From the NCBI GenBank assembly GCA_905221605.1, contig CAJNDS010002788.1, positions 1-64,000 on the forward strand: DNA of 64,000 nucleotides. The letters run 5' to 3'. The notes beneath the pieces were generated by a model. It made no database searches and had not been told where the DNA came from. It worked only from the letters and a program-made list of their open reading frames with translations. The translations under genes were made by a program, and so were the position numbers. Origin of the DNA: Symbiodinium natans. Lineage: Eukaryota; Sar; Dinophyceae; Suessiales; Symbiodiniaceae. Below, in pieces: positions 1-10,945 of the stretch (positions are counted from its first letter, which is position 1; each line of letters starts with the position of its first letter).

Positions 1-298
1 TGCACAAGTCCTGGCCTCAAGAGGCTCTCCAAAGACTGAACTCCTGCACAAGCATCTGTTGAAACATGTACTGTATGCGGCCAACATGGTTCGTAGTATG
101 AAAATACAACCACCACGGATAAGAACATGTGCCATGTAAAGGCCATCTAACACGGCGAAGCGGCGAAGACAGTGGCGCTGTTCAGAACATGAGAGTCTAC
201 CATATAATCAAAGCGACATCATAGTCATCATTCAGTATACATCATATAATCATATACCAAGTGCAGCCTACGATTTAGCAAAGGACATACTGTATAAC
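1..298. other. no gene seen
   Basis: This AT-richer stretch has no reading frame, RNA gene or repeat that I can support. It contains short repeated words such as catataatcata, nothing more. Confidence 0.4.
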
Positions 299-598
299 TT
301 ACACCATGTTTGGCAAGTACAAGTCCAGGCCTGCCGGGACCGGTCCCAAGAAGTACAGCACCTTAGTGGAAGTCCGGGTTGGTCCGATTCTTTTGTGCGC
401 CAGCCTACGATACTGCATTATGATCGCCACACTAGAAGTAAGACAGGACCGAAATCTAGTATCTAGCTTCTGTCGCAGCACATAGTTCCGAAGGCCTTCT
501 TGCAGGCACATCTTGGTGCAACTTAGGCCAGCGACCACCACTGACGGCTTCCCATCTGCGAATGGCAGGTCCACCTCCAGCTCTGGCCTGGGCTTCAT
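299..598 (-). CDS. possible exon, unknown protein
   Basis: A 99-codon minus-strand frame with ordinary amino-acid composition ends at a stop near 299. The part around PFADGKPSVVVAGLSC looks like folded protein rather than low-complexity noise, and the C-terminal half is basic then hydrophobic. I recognise no family. It may be one exon of a larger gene running leftwards. The other frames over the same DNA are less protein-like. Confidence 0.25.
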   Translation of the reverse strand: MKPRPELEVDLPFADGKPSVVVAGLSCTKMCLQEGLRNYVLRQKLDTRFRSCLTSSVAIIMQYRRLAHKRIGPTRTSTKVLYFLGPVPAGLDLYLPNMV

Positions 599-599
599 C

Positions 600-1470
600 T
601 ACGCGAAGCTCCGTGAATGCGAAGGCAAGGCAGTTGCCAGAAGCACACACACACACACCGAGACACGCAGTCAAATTTGTGAGATCGCTGCTTCGGCAAA
701 TCCCAAGGAGGCCAAGCTCGCAGGCAGTTGTCCCGACGAGGCTCGGAGTTGGGTTTACCATGAAGTTCGCAAATCGCAAAGGTTCAGGGAGCTTGCGGAA
801 TTGTTGTTGCTCTGCTTGGAAACTGCGTAAGTGTCCGCCATGCGCAGCGAAGGTTCCAGCACGATGCGCGCAAAAGGCAACAAGAGAGTTTGTTGATGTA
901 CTTCAACCGTTTGTAGAAAGACCAAACCGCTCTGCATAGGGTGTGCACATATGCTGCCTAGGGCCTCGACCACAGTCCAGGGGCGTTCTCACCCATTGCC
1001 TCAAGGCATCAGAGCAAGCCTTGCTATAAGCCACTGTGAAGCCCAGAACATGAAACGGTCATAAACAAGCAGAGGCCTGGAGAACGAAGGTGAGAACCAT
1101 TGGGAACACCATGGCTGAGGGTTTCAACATTGTCGAACTTGCCCGACCCCAGTGGCCCGGAATCAGTTGAAAGGGATTTCCACGCCACATTCTCCGCGCG
1201 CAGGCATGCTGGACACTGTACAGTTGAGAGGTCTGAGTCTATGCAGCAACCCCAAAAAGGCCCAACACTGAAAAAATCAGGCTGAACCGATTGGAGTCCA
1301 TCTCAGAAATCACTTGCCTGGCCCATTCGGAGCCCATCGGCCTGATTATTGGCCAAGGGCAAAACCATCTCTCTCACACTCCGGAACAGCGGCGATGAGG
1401 TCCGCGGCCCTACCTGCGTGGCAAGGTTTCTTTGCACCGAAGTCGCGAAGCCTCAGAAGAATAGAACGAC
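600..1470. other. no confident gene
   Basis: Only short overlapping frames occur here, and they compete on both strands. A small AC/CA microsatellite lies near 643-660. Nothing else can be supported. Confidence 0.4.
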
Positions 1471-2124
1471 CTAACACAACAAGCCAATACCCAAAACAAG
1501 CCAGGCCGAGCCTGCGCTAAGCTGCCCGAGCTGCTGAAGCGAGGCAACAAGGTAGCACAGGACGTCATGGCGCCCGTACTGCTGAGCCACCTGGAGGAGG
1601 CCAAAAGAGACATCGGCGCCAGCCTCAACCAGGCGCTGGACGAGCGCCAGCGAGCCCTGCACCACAGCCTCGCCCAGGGGCGTCCTGCCATTCACGCTCA
1701 GGTTCACGTCCGCCCCCGCCTCGAGCAAGAGCATCACCGTCGCAGCTCGGCCATAGCGGATGGCCACGTGCAATGGCGTCCCTGCAGTGTCAGGAGCATT
1801 ACGATGACGCAAGAGACGCAAGAGGTCGAAGTCGGACCGATCCTTCTCGGAGACGTCGATCCGAGCTCTTACCAGCTCACGGGCGATGCTCGGATCCTCC
1901 AAAGCTGCGGCCCAGTGCAGCAAGGTCTTGTCCTCACTGTGCTCGCGGGGTGAGCCGGGCCGGGCACCGGCCCTCAACAACAGTCGTACAACCTCCGCAT
2001 GTCCGGCATGCACAGCGTTGCGGAGCGGCCAGCAGTACCAACCGTTCGGATTTTGACTCCTGAGCAGAAGGTCCTGCCAAGCGGATAGAGTCGGGCTACG
2101 CTTCGTGACTGGGACTCTAGGGAA
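1471..2124 (-). CDS. ankyrin-repeat protein, partial exon(s)
   Basis: The minus-strand frame carries three to four ankyrin repeats: a helix pair around HAGHAEVVRLLLRAGARP, then KTLLHWAA, then GTPLHVAIRYGR...LLEAGADVN and GRTPLGEAVVQGS...LVEAGADV. These are textbook ankyrin signatures (TPLH, evVrlLL, GAdvn). The frame is open upstream of its first GTG to a TGA near 2127. No ATG opens it, so it is probably an internal exon whose true boundaries are spliced. The last hydrophobic residues (near 1471-1510) do not look like ankyrin and may be intron read-through. Ankyrin proteins mediate protein-protein contacts; the partner cannot be read from the sequence. Confidence 0.8.
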   Translation of the reverse strand, partial: FPRVPVTKRSPTLSAWQDLLLRSQNPNGWYCWPLRNAVHAGHAEVVRLLLRAGARPGSPREHSEDKTLLHWAAALEDPSIARELVRARIDVSEKDRSDFDLLRLLRHRNAPDTAGTPLHVAIRYGRAATVMLLLEAGADVNLSVNGRTPLGEAVVQGSLALVQRLVEAGADVSFGLLQVAQQYGRHDVLCYLVASLQQLGQLSAGSAWLVLGIGLLC

Positions 2125-3340
2125 AGTTCAAGAGTTCCATGCTGCTCGCAGCTTACAACAGGTCGCAGCGACTGTGGTGGATGCAAGCACGAGCATTTCG
2201 CTCGTCCCCATAAGACAATGTAAACTCTCAAGCAAGCCCAACCTTCTAGGGGGGGTCCGTATCGCAAAGAATAACTTCGACAACCGTGCACAGAAAAGCT
2301 GCTTCAAATAAACAAACACAACAAAGCCAAACTTCGGACAGGTAGCTACGGATACTTCACTCTCCGCAAAATTCTCTGAGGTTGGGCACTCCCGAGATAA
2401 TCATCGGTGGGAGCCCTGTGGGCCTCTGGGGTGGATCTCTCTGAAAACACTCACGGATCTCTCTGCTGGCTTGGGCCACTCGGCGGGATTCTTTGCATAC
2501 TCGGCGGGACTCTCTGCGGGCTTTTCTGAAGAATGGCGCTCCCCAGGGTTGTGTTCTTTGCAGGCTGTTCTGGGTGGGGGGGAGGAGGGCACTCCGCGTG
2601 ATTCTCTGCGGGCCACTCACACAAAGAAGTTGCTGCTAAGTGCGATGCTGTCCTCCACTTCGGCCACATTCCCGGTCGTGGCAGCCTTGCACAACTCGGC
2701 ATCGTTCTCGTTGTGCCCCTGCACCTGATACGCAATGCAGCACATCGAAAACTAGACATCGCCACTCTGCAATGGTCTTCTGAATACGGCACAGGATAGT
2801 GTGCAATTCAAGGCCAACATCCATACTAGCACTTGGGCCAGCAGGACCTTGTACGCTGTGCCTGCACCATCTGCAACCACTGGGGGCACCCCAGTTCATC
2901 CCAGCAAGTTGGTCGGAATGGCAGGTCTCCATCATCACTGACCAGGTGAATCTGGAAAGGGCTGCAGGTGCGCCTCGGCAGTGCAAAGTTTGCAGGAAAA
3001 CATGAGAACATGAAGCGTAGCGTTTTGTTGCATGCAATTGGCTCCTTTCGGATAGAACAGTGCAGCCACGAGGCGTGTTGGCAAGCTCCGATCGCATGTG
3101 CATCACAGCATCCGGTTGGGTGCTGAGATCATTGTACCTGATGCGCTGCACCTAAGTATGCCATCAGTCCAGCGCATCCTGCCAGCACTCTGAAACAAGT
3201 ATTGGCTGCAAAGGCGCTTCCATCCCGCTCATCGCAAGCAGCAACACCTCCCTGTCCCTTGAAGGCGCCACCGAAGGGCCAGCAGCCTTCCATCAAGATT
3301 CCGTAGATATGGATATAGATGCCCTAGAAGTTCACATGGC
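2125..3340. other. non-coding stretch with weak repeats
   Basis: No convincing gene. Between about 2345 and 2640 there are imperfect repeats built on ctctctgcggg / cactcggcggga words, which create several overlapping long frames by composition only. The rest is unremarkable. Confidence 0.4.
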
Positions 3341-3349
3341 ACATAGCTA

Positions 3350-3516
3350 CAGAGGGAGGGACAGAGGCAGAGAGGGAAAGAAAGGGAAAGAGAGGGAAAG
3401 AGATGGAAAGAGAGGGAAAGAGAGGGAAAGAGAGGGAAAGAGAGGGAAAGAGAGGGAAAGAGAGGGAAACAGGCGGAAAGAGCGGGAAAGAGAGAGAGAG
3501 AGAGAGAGAGCAGACA

Positions 3517-3554
<38 letters not shown>

Positions 3555-3735
3555 CGGACAGACAGACAGACAAAGAGACAGAGAGAGAGAGCCTCCGAGA
3601 GAGAGAGAGAGAGACATAGAGAGAGAGATCCTCCGAGAGAGAGAGAGAGAGACAGAGAGAGAGAAAAGAGACAGAGAGAGAGAAAGAGAGTGAGACACAG
3701 AGACAGAGAGAAAGACTGAGACAGTGAGAGAGATA
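3350..3735 (+). repeat. purine microsatellite/minisatellite block
   Basis: Three adjoining simple arrays: an agagggaaag-type 10-12 bp minisatellite (about 3355-3490), a (caggcagg)n tract (about 3520-3560), and a long (ga)n/(gaca)n tract with two near-identical cctccgagagagagag segments. The strand is almost pure purine. Long frames across it (Arg/Glu-rich or Ser/Leu-rich) are composition artefacts. Confidence 0.9.
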
Positions 3736-4029
3736 GACATGGACATGGAGGGAGCGCAACTTAGGAATAAAGAAGGGAGGGAGGAAGTGCTGGAGAAAGC
3801 AGTTGTGCCTGGCCTGCACGTGCAAAGTATATGCCAACAACAAGCCAGACAAAACGGGATTCCATCTACGGGTGCCTTGGCAATCTGTTGGTCCCTTGGC
3901 TGGGTCATTACGGCCCCGTCTTCGTGCCAAACCCCCAGAATGACCACGCACCGAGCTGTGCCGCGCCGTGCTGAGGGCCCCGGTTCCGCAACCTGATATC
4001 CCACGGCTCCCTATTTCGCATCAAGCCTT

Positions 4030-4480
4030 TAAGCCTCTTTCACGTGGAAGCTTCTATTTTGTGACACACCTCTTTAAGGCTCTTTAAGCCTCTTTAAGCA
4101 TTCTGAAGCCTCTACGCCTCTATCCCGCTGGGACACTTCTCTATTTTTGTGGTCGTCTTAGTCTCTTTCCGTAAATCTCTTTAAGCCTCTCAACCTTTAT
4201 ATGGCGCTTAAAGGCGCTCACAAGCTGTCAATGGGGACTTCAAGGCGCTTGAAAACGCTGAAGAACAGGTGCCTAGAGGCGCGCTTAAAGGCGGTTAAAG
4301 TTGAAGGCGCTTATACACCTATACGCTTGAAGGTGCCTAAGGCGCCTAAACAGAACGACTTCAGGCGCTTAAAGGCGCTTATACGCTTGAAGGCTGGTGC
4401 GAAACTCCAGAATATGGATGGGCACGTGTGCGCATAGGCGCACACATGCGAATAAAGGTGCTTAGGCGCTTGACGCGAAA
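4030..4480 (+). repeat. degenerate aggcgcttaaa / cctctttaag short repeats
   Basis: The first half repeats pyrimidine words (cctctttaagcctcttt), the second half repeats ggcgctta(aa)-type words every 9-14 bp. The two halves are partly complementary, so this could fold back. The 78-codon frame at 4201 is built from these repeats and I do not call it a gene. Confidence 0.7.
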
Positions 4481-5050
4481 TTTTGGTCCACCGCCTCCCC
4501 CCGCAACTTGATATCCAGATAGCCTCGATTACCTGCAAACCCCGAACCTCAACCCCAAACCGTGTCCTCGTTCTCGTCAACATCAACCTTCGCTAAGCTC
4601 AAATCAAGGCATTCAGCACACAAATCACGCAACATTCGTTGCCAGCAACGTGTGACTGTTGCAGCGAAGGCACCATCTTCCTTTGCACACGGCCGGGCGA
4701 ACCCTGCTGCAAAAACTTGAGCAGCTACAGCTCTCAGCTCAGGCTAGTGGCGTGGCTCGTTCAAGGAGGACCCCAAAACGTGTCTGACACAAATCAGAAA
4801 AACAAAACAACCCACCCGTCATGTCGTTGGTCCGCTCGTTGAGCTGGAGCTGCTTGACTGGTAGCTCTTCGCTCGTTTTGCTGTCTTGGGCTTGGCACGC
4901 CCTTCTTCCACTGCTTCTACTAGGGTTGGTGAACATCTGTACGGGTTTAGCCGCCTGCTTATCACTCCTCTTGGGGCCCACATGGCCCACGAAAGCCAAA
5001 AGCCGTTCTCCTCTAGAAGTCCCAACACCCTAGACCAAGAAAACCAAAGC
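4481..5050. other. no gene seen
   Basis: Short frames only, with no recognisable motif on either strand. Confidence 0.35.
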
Positions 5051-5057
5051 CTACAGG

Positions 5058-5078
5058 CGGCGGCAGCAGCAGCAGCAC

Positions 5079-5140
<62 letters not shown>
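5058..5140 (+). repeat. (CAG)n trinucleotide array
   Basis: About 27 CAG/GCA triplets, with two interruptions near the left edge (cgg and aca). Read on the minus strand one frame gives a pure alanine run. Flanks are not clearly coding, so polyalanine translation is unproven. Confidence 0.95.
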
Positions 5141-5141
<1 letters not shown>

Positions 5142-5324
5142 AAACAAAATATAATGTAATGCACGCGTGAAGGACGAAAACTGTATGACGTACGCATGAA
5201 AGCTGCTTGGAGAGAAACTTCACCATGTGAGTTGTAGCCTCATTCAGCGAGTCGGCCGGCACATGGGGCGAGTTTGGAAGTTTCAAGCACAACTTTCATG
5301 CACGTGATCACAGCATATGCACGT

Positions 5325-5943
5325 TCACAAGCAGTGCTGAAGGCCGTTGAAGATGCAGCACGTTGGCGGAGCTTGGGTAGAGGAGAGGATGTTCAAAATG
5401 TTGTCAGAAGTGGGCCCGCCACTGTGCACACAGCACGATCTCGGAAAGTTGCTATGCAGATTGAGAGAGGGGCAAAGTCCGCTGCTTGGAGGTGACGAGA
5501 TGCAATCCACGAAATCCTCCTTTGTGAGGTCGATTGCCTCACCTATCAGAGGTCCATTCTCCCCTTCTTCTTCTCCATTTTCAACTTCTGGATCATCTCC
5601 GCTTCTCCGAATCCTCTGCCTTTCGTGGCTTGCGCTGCTCCTCCTCGTGCTTTCGGCAGTGACTCCGGAGGTGGTGCCTTCGAGCTGCTGCTTGGTTCCA
5701 CCTTTCATTCCCAGGTAGTCGAGTCCAGGTTCCGGGTTGTTGGGATCCGGAGCTGGTAGCTCCACTTTCTCCAGGCTTTCCATATCTGGCCCTGAAGTAC
5801 GCAACTCCTCGCACTGCTTCCTTTGACTCCCGTGCCACGTTCGGGTTCTGGGCTGGGAGGCTTCCTTCATCTCTGGGTCTTCGGGCCCCAGTCCCTTGTC
5901 TTGCCCTGTACTCTGCCTGATTGGCAACATCATGGGCTTCCAC
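5325..5943 (-). CDS. possible acidic low-complexity exon
   Basis: Two minus-strand frames stay open over 350-600 bp and are rich in Glu, Ser, Pro and Arg. One contains an acidic stretch (GDDPEVENGEEEGENG) followed by IGEAIDLTKEDFVD. This fits a disordered protein segment, and the shared 5' end near 5940 hints at an exon running from the right. I recognise no domain, and it may equally be chance in a GC-rich region. Confidence 0.25.
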
Positions 5944-6229
5944 TTCCTCAGGCGAAGGAACTTCCTGCTATTACAGGATCGTCGTAGCCATCCCGGCGGT
6001 CAAAGGCACTCAGGCGCTCGCTCCTCTTCCATTGGAACATCTTCTTCTTCATCTCCAGGTGGCGCTGCTGGTGGAGGCATAGGCCGTGCCTTCAAAAAGC
6101 TGACCGAAGACAGAATGCTGTCACAATTCCGGGATGGGTGGCTTCATCCACTTGTTGAACTCTTCATCAAATCTTGTGGATGTACCACCTCACCTTAGCG
6201 CCAATTATGCGGAGTCTTCCAGCCATTGA

Positions 6230-6637
6230 ATGGCATCAGACAGATGGGCTGTGCTCTGGGTGCACAATGGGGTGTACATTAAAAGCAAGGATGCGGTCAC
6301 ACCTTTCCTTGAAGAAGCTACTGAAGCGCTTGTCCAACTTATCCAAATAGAACAGCACTTCTTTCCCCAAGTCACCCCAAATCAGGAGTACAAAGGCCTA
6401 AATGAAGTTTTTGCGGTTACCACTGAACTTGAAATTTTGGCAGCAGTTGATGCGTTAAATGCTGCAAACATTGCCTGTCACAACCCGACATTTCCGAAGC
6501 TTCCAAAGTCCATTACTCAAAGGAAAAGCAAGCGAATTGGCTTGGAGGTTCTGGATATTCTGGAAGTTGAAAAGCAAAGGGAAAGCAAACGGAAAAGAGT
6601 GGATGTTATTGCTGCTCCGCGTAGGCAGTTGTGGTAA
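6230..6637 (+). CDS. unknown protein fragment, start of a broken plus-strand run
   Basis: A 135-codon frame with protein-like composition (ATEALVQLIQIEQHFFPQ, FAVTTELEILAAVDALNAAN) ending in a Lys/Arg-rich tail before a stop. It opens a chain of plus-strand frames that reaches 16.2 kb with repeated frame changes. I recognise no family. The neighbours suggest one large decayed gene or mobile-element gene rather than separate small genes, but exon structure with unusual introns cannot be excluded. Confidence 0.35.
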   Translation: MASDRWAVLWVHNGVYIKSKDAVTPFLEEATEALVQLIQIEQHFFPQVTPNQEYKGLNEVFAVTTELEILAAVDALNAANIACHNPTFPKLPKSITQRKSKRIGLEVLDILEVEKQRESKRKRVDVIAAPRRQLW

Positions 6638-7630
6638 ATGCCCCTATTCGCTGCGCAAGCTGTTGTTTTCTATCAGTAGTGAGCGCCCGCCCACACCCCT
6701 TTTTTGCTACTTATGTTGCTGTTAAGGAAGTTGTGAATGCCCGGGCACAACTGACAATGCTTGCTGCTAGACGCTGCCTCTTGGCGCTACCAGGAAGTCA
6801 TTGGCGCTCACACCTGCTCAACTGCCTTTGAACTCACGATCTTCCCTGCTACAGCGGGCATGATATTGTTTGCCCTTTTGGGGGAAAGCCATTCGGGAGA
6901 AGCTTATTCCCTTTCCCACAAGCATCGCCTCTACCAAAGCGTTGCCTGTGGTAATCCCGGTGGTATCAGGGAAATTATCGATGGCTTGGGCGAAAAGGAG
7001 CTTCTGTTAGCTTGGACCCTAATTGAGGTCATTGGACGGTTGGATGTTGCTACACAACCCCGCGTGAGCAGACGGAAGCCGGAAGAAAATAAGTGACTGC
7101 AATCTCCGTGCCATCTCTTGCGTGGGAGAACGAGCGTTAGCACAATCGCTTTCCGAGCACTTCAACCTGACCCCCAAGTGGTCCGCGCGGCTAATTGGAG
7201 CAATGGTTTGGCATAAAAATGGATGGAGGAGGGTTGATGTCCTGCTCCAGGTAATTTCTCCTAGAGCTACAACCATTGCACGTGAACTGTGCGAGCGCGA
7301 ACAATTCCCAAGCCACTTTACTTGGCCGTGGTGATCTTGGTTTGGTCACTCCCGCGCTTAATCTAATCGGAGTTACGTCTTTGGCTTTAATCGCCCCTGG
7401 CTAGGCCCACCTCACTTCGGCCATCTGTACGCAGACAGTGGAGCTATGTGCCATGCGTCCACTGGGTGAGGGTGTGGATGCCCCCTGCGCGATCTGTGCA
7501 GAGTGGGCCTTTATTGCCTATATTTGGTACCTGTGCCTTTGTGCGTACTCCTCCGTCTCCTATTGACTTTTCTGTTGCCCCCTTTTGTTGCAATGGTTGT
7601 ACTTGTCCCTCCCCGTTGGCTACTTGATGA
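6638..7630 (+). pseudogene. fragmented coding-like stretch
   Basis: Two plus-strand pieces look like protein: 6761-7096 (ATAGMILFALLGESHSG ... GLGEKELLLAWTLIEVIG) and 7122-7334 (ALAQSLSEHFNLTPKWSARLI). They lie in different frames with stops between them. The composition matches the frames on either side, so I read this as remnants of the same gene. Introns are the alternative. Confidence 0.3.
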
Positions 7631-8665
7631 GTGGCCCCTTGCATGCCTCGCCTTTTGCTCACAAGCTACCAGGGAAACTTTGTGACGATTTCAACAGGCG
7701 CAATGGCTCTCTGCCTTGACTTGGCACCAGAACAGCTTAGAAAGGTCCTCGGGTCTCCCACTGCAGGACAGCCTGGCCTGTTCTCGTATGAGAACTGTTT
7801 TGGCACAATGGATTCCGGCATTGCTTTCCACATCCTTCAGCTTGCAGGGATGATCTCAATTAGCGCGCACCTGGGTACCGACGCTGCCTCTGCGCAAATG
7901 GTGGCAATTGCATTCCAGCTCATAACTCGCTGTTGGCAAAAAGGGTTGGCCCTCCAGCTGCGTGAGATTGAGGGGCATGGCTGCCTCGTGTGGCAACAAT
8001 GGGGGCTGCAGACGTTGCGCACTCTGGGCTCTGTCTGCCCAAGTTGGCGCAACTTGCTTGCCAGCCACCTTGGTGGGCCCTGCATTATAGCGCTCCCGGT
8101 CACACTGCATGCCTCCTGTAGAATTGCGATCACCTCAATGTGCAGCTATGAGGTCTTCTTCCTCAGGCTGAGCTCGCTGCCCGATTTACTACTCTTTCGT
8201 CTCCGTGCGCCATCCCATACCTTGCAACAGCCACCCCCCACGTTACTCGCCAGAGCTACGCACCATGGATTCTGGCCGGGTGTAATAGGGCGCCCTGTTG
8301 GGCCCCTACCAGCAAACAATGGTACTGGGGCGCCTCGAATACAAGAATTCCAGTTTACCACGCAAATGGCATGTGCGTTTCAGGAACAAGGTCTCGGTGC
8401 TGCTTGCACATTCGCGGGGCAAGTTGCTACGTTTGTCTTGGCCGAGGCAGGGCTGGAATTCGGCTGCATGCTCAAGTACTCTATGTGCTGCTCGCCTTAT
8501 ACCCAAGGGGAATGGTACCTCATTGACTCCACCCAGCTGGGTGCCGAGCTTTTCCCGCTAATCTTGGGTGCGACAGCATTTCCACTGGATCTCAATCTAG
8601 TTACAGGTTCAGGTGATTGTACAAGGGATGACTTTTGCTGTCCCTCTGCTCAGTTTCCTGATTGA
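7631..8665 (+). pseudogene. unknown 344-codon segment of the broken run
   Basis: A long plus-strand frame without a recognised domain, rich in Leu, Ala, Cys and aromatic residues. It includes a globular-looking part (SGIAFHILQLAGMISISAHLG, VAIAFQLITRCWQ) and a Pro-rich linker near its middle. The nominal start is arbitrary; protein-like composition begins near 7690. The following segment (8613-9005) is in another frame and overlaps its end, which suggests a frameshift near 8615-8660. Function unknown. Confidence 0.4.
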
Positions 8666-9005
8666 TTGGCCAGTTGGAACAGTGTTTGTCGCAGTCTCCT
8701 TTCCCTCCATTGAGCAAATGGTAGAGGCACATCCTGTCCTGGTGGGGTCCTACTGCAATAGGCAGTTGTGTGTTGTCAACCCGCCGGATAGTCCCCTTCC
8801 TCTCGATCTGACGATCGATCCCATGTTGCCTGTATTGATGTTGCAAGTGCTGATTGTACAGCTCATGCGACAAAGGAGCGGATACCTTGAGAATCGGGCA
8901 TTTGTGCTCTGCGATGAGCAAGGCTTCGTAGCAATTTTAGCCGCATCATGGTATTCTTGCCGCGCTTTTCTCGGTAATCTGCAACTTGGGATGGTGCTGT
9001 GGTAA
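8613..9005 (+). pseudogene. unknown segment continuing the broken run
   Basis: This frame continues protein-like sequence where the preceding frame degenerates: hydrophobic strands (FAVPLLSFLIDWPVGTVFVAV), then DSPLPLDLTIDPMLPVLMLQ. It ends in a stop at about 9005. It is probably part of the same ancestral protein as 7631-8665. No family recognised. Confidence 0.35.
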
Positions 9006-9296
9006 CGTTGCAATGTGCCGGCATGTAGGGGCTCAAGTCTGAATTGTGGGTTGCGGGGTAGTTTGTCGCCCGCGTCTCGGCAGTCATAGGCTGTATGGCC
9101 GAGGGAACCAGCCCCTCTCTTCATGTGGAGCGCCTCGTCCCACTCTTGGTGCTTGTCAGGCCCCCAGGACGCACAACCGCAGCTAACAGGCGTTCTGTAG
9201 TGCACGGCAACAGGCACCTTCATGAATGTCCTGTGGATGCACTGCGTTGCATTCTCTTTGATGTCTGTACCGTTTGCCTGAGTTTGTGGTGCATAA

Positions 9297-9560
9297 TTGA
9301 ACCGCGCGAGGGCCTCTCGGAGCCTGAACAGGTGTCTCTATGGCGACAACATCAGTCTACGTGGGGCTGTCGCTATGCTCGCCTCCCTCACGTGGCACCT
9401 GGAGTTGAGCAGTACGAGGTTTGCCCTACCGTCCTTGTACGAGGCGGTGACAGTGGCCGCGGTTTGCAGGCGTTGGGGCAGCATCATTGGTGCTTGGGCT
9501 TCACGCAGGCGTTATGTGACTTCAGCGTCCGTCTTCCCTAGAACTCAGCGCGTAGCGATA
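9297..9560 (+). pseudogene. unknown short segment of the broken run
   Basis: Protein-like plus-strand frame (LRGAVAMLASLTWHLELSS, YEAVTVAAVCRRWGSIIG) lying between two longer segments in other frames. A competing frame over the same bases has fewer protein-like features. No domain recognised. Confidence 0.25.
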
Positions 9561-9574
9561 GTGACACGGGTGAA

Positions 9575-10036
9575 TTGTACCCACCTCTCGATCAGGCCCT
9601 GCCGACGTATGTTATTGGCTTGGGCTCTGGTGGGACCATCGTATACCAGATTGCAATCTCAGGAACCCAGCCGGGATTCCAGGCATGTGTGTGTATGGGC
9701 CCCATCCGTCTACCCTACCCTCTGCCTGCTCCGACCACCGCAGCCACGCAAGTGCTGATCTATGGCGGACGCCAGGACGTGGAAGTCTTCCAGCGCAATC
9801 TGCGGCATGGCCACTCGGTGCGAGGCAATACCCGGGTACCCCCAGTTGTCGAATGCCTATCAGAAGACTCGCGTTTCACGGTGTTCAAAGGCTACAACCG
9901 CACACAGTACTCATGGGCTCCTGGCCTTACGGTCCGGCAGGTTGTCATCGGCAAGGACCCGGAGCACGTAGTGTGGCCCCGGCTGCTGAGCGACCCTGAT
10001 TGGATGCTGGCTGATCATATTGAGCTCCCGGAGTAG
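9575..10036 (+). pseudogene. unknown 153-codon segment with Gly-rich turn
   Basis: A plus-strand frame with the pattern YVIGLGSGGTIVYQIAISG followed by beta-alpha-like sequence (ATQVLIYGGRQDVEVF). The glycine turn resembles a hydrolase or nucleotide-fold loop, but it does not match GxSxG, so I do not assign an activity. It ends at a stop near 10036. A gap without coding signal follows to about 10370. Confidence 0.35.
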
Positions 10037-10369
10037 TTGCAAGGGCAAGGCAGAGGCCCCCTTTCTTTCTCCCTTTTGGATGTCATTGATTTGCGCTTGT
10101 CTGCACCTGCATTGCAGCCACAAACAGGCGGCCGCTAAGGTATGCAAGCACCTTGGGATTACTGGCTTGGTGCTTACTTGAACCTTGCGCGGGCTCAAAG
10201 TAAGAGGGGGGCATTGATGGTTTGCTTGCAGACATGTCAATGGTTTCTCCTGTTGATATTAGCCGTACTGTGACTTTGTCGCTTTCAGTGCCCTAGGGTG
10301 ATTTGCGCCTGTGTATCTGTTAGTTTGTTTTCATCTCGCTTACCGTAGCATCGGATTCTGCAGTTTTCG
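10037..10369. other. no gene seen (possible intron or decayed link)
   Basis: No long protein-like frame. The stretch separates two plus-strand coding-like segments, so it could be an intron or a decayed part of the same gene. Confidence 0.3.
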
Positions 10370-10945
10370 GTGATCGCAGCCATGGATGCCTACGCGTGTC
10401 AGCATTATGCGCTGCAAGCCGGGTCGCATGTACTTCATGTCTTTGTTGCTAAGCGGGGCCAACTTACCGCGCTTGCCACTGCAGGGACTAGCGATATAGC
10501 GATGACCAAGCCCATGCAAGCAGGAATTATCCTACCCACTGAGGCGGATGCAACGGGCTGGAGCCACTGCTTCCCAAGGGAGGTGCAGCACCTCCTGCGG
10601 CTAGAATGCTCTGCCTTTTTGCGGGACAGCAATTCGATATGCTTTGCGCAGCAAGCCACAGTTCGCTGTTTTCTCTTGCATACAGGGCGGCCAGGCATAG
10701 GCAACATGCCGCATCGCAGTGCCCTTACGGGTCGTGTGCCAGCTGCACCTGTGTGTGCACCGCCTGCCAGCGCGGTTCCTCTTTCATGGTCTTGCGCAGT
10801 TGCCGGACACGGAGCGGGTAGGGAGGCCGCCCTGCCTCCCTCGCCCTTTCAGGCTCCGATGCCAAGTCAACCCAGGACTTTCATGCCGGGTGCCCCCCCC
10901 CCGCCCTCCTGCTCCCCCCGTCCCTCTCCGCACTGGTGGGCATAG
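10370..10945 (+). pseudogene. unknown segment with Pro-rich tail
   Basis: A 191-codon plus-strand frame whose N-terminal 100 residues look globular (YALQAGSHVLHVFVAKRG) and whose last 70 are Pro/Ala/Ser-rich. The protein-like signal passes to the next frame (10719-12629) inside this Pro-rich region, near 10900, in a C-run (gcccccccccc). A length change in that run is the simplest explanation for the frame switch. Confidence 0.4.

Noticed and set aside
3229-4004. Long Ser/Leu- and Arg/Glu-rich frames on both strands
   Set aside because: They are translations of GA, GACA and GGCA microsatellites; no codon-level conservation or domain.
5980-6200. Short plus-strand frame ending near 6198 as a gene start
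   Set aside because: Ser/Gly-rich by composition, with minus-strand alternatives equally open; no motif.
9600-9660. Alpha/beta-hydrolase nucleophile elbow in YVIGLGSGG
   Set aside because: The serine is not in a GxSxG context, so the assignment rests on glycine content alone.
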